NCBI GenBank assembly: GCA_937916465.1
Contig: CALFTK010000039.1
Coordinates: 1 to 7,881 of the forward strand
Length of the DNA stretch: 7,881 nt
Direction of reading: 5' to 3'
Origin: an uncultured Bacteroidales bacterium
Lineage (GTDB): Bacteria > Bacteroidota > Bacteroidia > Bacteroidales > Bacteroidaceae
Position 1 is the stretch's first letter. Each line of letters opens with the position of its first letter. This document shows positions 6,303 through 7,881 of this stretch, one piece after another. Under the pieces are notes generated by a model, which ran no database searches, had not been told where the DNA came from, and saw only the letters and a program-made list of their open reading frames with translations. Position numbers and translations under genes: made by a program.

Positions 6303-6306
6303 TATA
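6299..6306 (-). promoter_or_regulatory. Proximal -7 box of the lipoprotein-EEP operon
   Basis: TATATTTG on the minus strand matches TAnnTTTG and lies 21 nt upstream of the ATG. The sequence 19-20 nt further upstream is a poor match to the -33 TTTG. Confidence 0.4.
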
Positions 6307-6409
6307 CGAAGAACTTGCGTAAAAATGGCAGGATGAGGGCAAAATTTAATCTCTTTCACATACCCTACAACAGCCACAAAGAACGCTTGTTTTTCTATCA
6401 TTGCGCTGA

Positions 6410-6417
6410 CAAAGGTA
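6410..6417 (-). promoter_or_regulatory. Distal -7-like box upstream of the lipoprotein-EEP operon
   Basis: TACCTTTG on the minus strand is a perfect TAnnTTTG match 132 nt upstream of the lipoprotein start. It would give a leader of about 125 nt. No clear -33 element accompanies it, so it is an alternative to the proximal box. Confidence 0.35.
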
Positions 6418-6538
6418 ATCATTTTTTTTCTCGTTGGAAGAAAAATACGGTAATGAGATTAATTGTCAAGTACTTGTTGCCTTGTTCGTATTCTATCATT
6501 TGTGGGTGTTCTTGTTCTGCCGTAGGATTTTTTATATG

Positions 6539-7881
6539 CTACTTTTCAATACCTTGTTTTACCTCCTCCATCTTGGCAACAGCATACATTGGACAAATAC
6601 GAACATGTCTTACTTCGCCATTTGCTTCATTATCTACATAATGGAACTTTCCAAAATTCTCCATTGAGCATCTAATAGCATAATGAAGTTTTCTATTACG
6701 CATAAACGACCATAAACTCTTCATTCCGCCTTGTTTATCTGCTTTAACTTCAACAGGAACAACCACCTGCAAATAACTGGATATGTAATCTACCTCTGCC
6801 TGAGAATTTTTAGCATGTCTTACCCAATAGTATAGATCGTGGCGGATATTCGGACTCATATGATGTAGCATCTCAAGTCCTACTACCAATTCTGCCATCG
6901 GTCCCTTGTTTGCCAAATCAGCTGCGCTTGCAGTTAGAATCTGCGTAGTAAGTTCAGATATATCGCCTAAAGACATATTCAATAAGCGAAGCAATAGCCC
7001 TGGATCAAGTAGTAGCATCTTTTGATATGACTCATCCATTTCGCTACCTAATGGCAAACCGTTAGCATCCGTGTGTGTTACAGGATGTAAAATACCTGCA
7101 AGAGTAAGTAATTCTACTGCCTTTTGCACTTCTACCGTCTTATACCCTGGACCTACTTTTGAGTATACGAACTTTTTAGTGGCTTGAACAGCTGCACTTC
7201 GTAGTGTCTGGCGCAACAATACAGGATCTACATTTTTCTTGTACTTTGGGAAATCATCTTCATATGTAACAACAATGTCATCTTGAACTTCTTGACATCT
7301 TATATAATCGTGATATTCAACCCAAGTCTTGACAGCTTCTGGCATACCTCCGACGAGCATATATGTACGGAGATATTCCACTAATTTATCATGCAAGGGT
7401 TCAGGTAGAGGATTATCTATTGAAGCTTGATTACGGGCTTCAATGAGTAGTTGCTGTCCGTTTGCTTCAAGGAATTCATCAAAGGTCATTGGATACATGA
7501 ACATTGAGTGTATTCTTCCGACTCCGAATGTGGGAAGTTCTTTTAATGCAAACTCAAGGAGAGAACCAGCAGCAATGACATGAAGTCCCGGCATATCCTC
7601 TTTGAAAAAGCGTAAAGCCATAATAGCCTGAGGACACTCCTGAATTTCATCAAGGAATAGAAGTGTTTGACCTGGCTTAATAGATGTTCCATGTATTGCG
7701 GATATTTGTGGTATAATACGCTTAACGTCCAAGTCATTTTTGAATAGAGCCTTGTATTTAGGCTGCTTTTCAAAGTTTATCTCAACAAAAGTATCAAACT
7801 TTTTAGATAGCTCTTGAACAGCAGTAGATTTTCCCACCTGTCTGGCACCTCTAAGCAACAATGGTTTGTGGATATCTCTTG
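6539..7881 (-). CDS. AAA-family ATPase with C-terminal DUF4143 domain (N-terminus beyond the window)
   Basis: The open frame runs through the window edge; 446 residues are visible and probably only about 20 are missing. Numbering here starts at the leucine encoded at 7859-7861. The ATPase domain shows Walker A GARQVGKS (5-12), Walker B LLFLDEIQECP (67-77) and a sensor-1-like VIAAGSLLEF (95-104). A helical linker follows, then DUF4143 (about 190-440). E324 in MAELVVG, D358 in AEVDYI and the ExK of PVEVKAD (E371, K373) are laid out like a PD-(D/E)xK nuclease core. This family is abundant and patchily distributed in gut Bacteroidetes. Its role is unsettled, with proposals including defence or toxin-like functions, so no process is assigned. 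Both ATPase and putative nuclease residues look intact. The apparent start at 7861 (TTG) is not real, because the visible upstream codons RDIHKP continue the family sequence. No clear terminator follows the stop. Confidence 0.9.
   Translation of the reverse strand, partial: RDIHKPLLLRGARQVGKSTAVQELSKKFDTFVEINFEKQPKYKALFKNDLDVKRIIPQISAIHGTSIKPGQTLLFLDEIQECPQAIMALRFFKEDMPGLHVIAAGSLLEFALKELPTFGVGRIHSMFMYPMTFDEFLEANGQQLLIEARNQASIDNPLPEPLHDKLVEYLRTYMLVGGMPEAVKTWVEYHDYIRCQEVQDDIVVTYEDDFPKYKKNVDPVLLRQTLRSAAVQATKKFVYSKVGPGYKTVEVQKAVELLTLAGILHPVTHTDANGLPLGSEMDESYQKMLLLDPGLLLRLLNMSLGDISELTTQILTASAADLANKGPMAELVVGLEMLHHMSPNIRHDLYYWVRHAKNSQAEVDYISSYLQVVVPVEVKADKQGGMKSLWSFMRNRKLHYAIRCSMENFGKFHYVDNEANGEVRHVRICPMYAVAKMEEVKQGIEK

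Noticed and set aside
6467..6476. CAAGTACTTG palindrome after the ATPase gene
   Set aside because: A 10-bp palindrome is expected by chance at this scale and is not tied to a promoter or a T-tract.
6159..6667. Overlapping ORFs on both strands (87, 143 and 77 codons) between the lipoprotein and ATPase genes
   Set aside because: They overlap the coding ends of both neighbours or the promoter region, contradict each other and resemble no family.
1..7881. CRISPR array, tRNA genes, transposase or IS ends
   Set aside because: No regularly spaced repeats, no cloverleaf-like sequence with a T-arm, and no transposase-like protein were seen.

Overview
The window looks like chromosomal DNA of a Bacteroidales bacterium (Bacteroides, Prevotella or a close relative). 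The reasons are AT-rich sequence, Bacteroidetes-type -7 boxes (TAnnTTTG) instead of sigma70 promoters, starts without strong Shine-Dalgarno sequences, and family content: a two-domain GH43 enzyme with a signal peptide, a small outer-membrane beta-barrel, a lipoprotein ending in a choice-of-anchor-Q-like motif, and an ATPase with a DUF4143 domain. Species cannot be fixed from this sequence.

Layout. Positions 1-420 (+) hold the right-hand part of an MntA/HepT (MNT/HEPN) toxin-antitoxin operon: the last 26 codons of the antitoxin nucleotidyltransferase, overlapped by 8 nt by a complete hepT. Positions 421-880 hold no convincing intact gene. They contain a hairpin after hepT, a hairpin-rich stretch that looks like a dispersed repeat, a short ORF whose second half reads like the tail of a real protein, and a strong two-way terminator. 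Positions 880-2436 (-) encode an exported GH43 glycosidase with its own promoter. Positions 2617-3141 (-) encode a small outer-membrane barrel protein with its own promoter and terminator. rlmH (3313-3786, +) is transcribed divergently from the barrel gene. It meets, tail to tail with a 1-nt gap, a likely two-gene operon (6277 to 3788, -) encoding a surface or periplasmic parallel beta-helix lipoprotein and an exported endonuclease/exonuclease/phosphatase-family enzyme. An AAA ATPase with DUF4143 (-) runs off the right edge.

How the genes relate. Most are independent units: a housekeeping rRNA methyltransferase, an envelope protein, a sugar-degrading enzyme with no SusC/SusD partners in view, and two genes typical of the mobile or defence-like accessory pool (MntA/HepT at the left, the DUF4143 ATPase at the right). 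The only co-transcribed pairs are mntA-hepT and the lipoprotein-EEP pair. The least explained parts are the lipoprotein-EEP pair with a perfect palindrome at its promoter/start, and the repeat plus protein-tail remnant at 571-870. I saw no clear previously undescribed multi-gene system. No tRNA, rRNA, CRISPR array or transposase was recognised.
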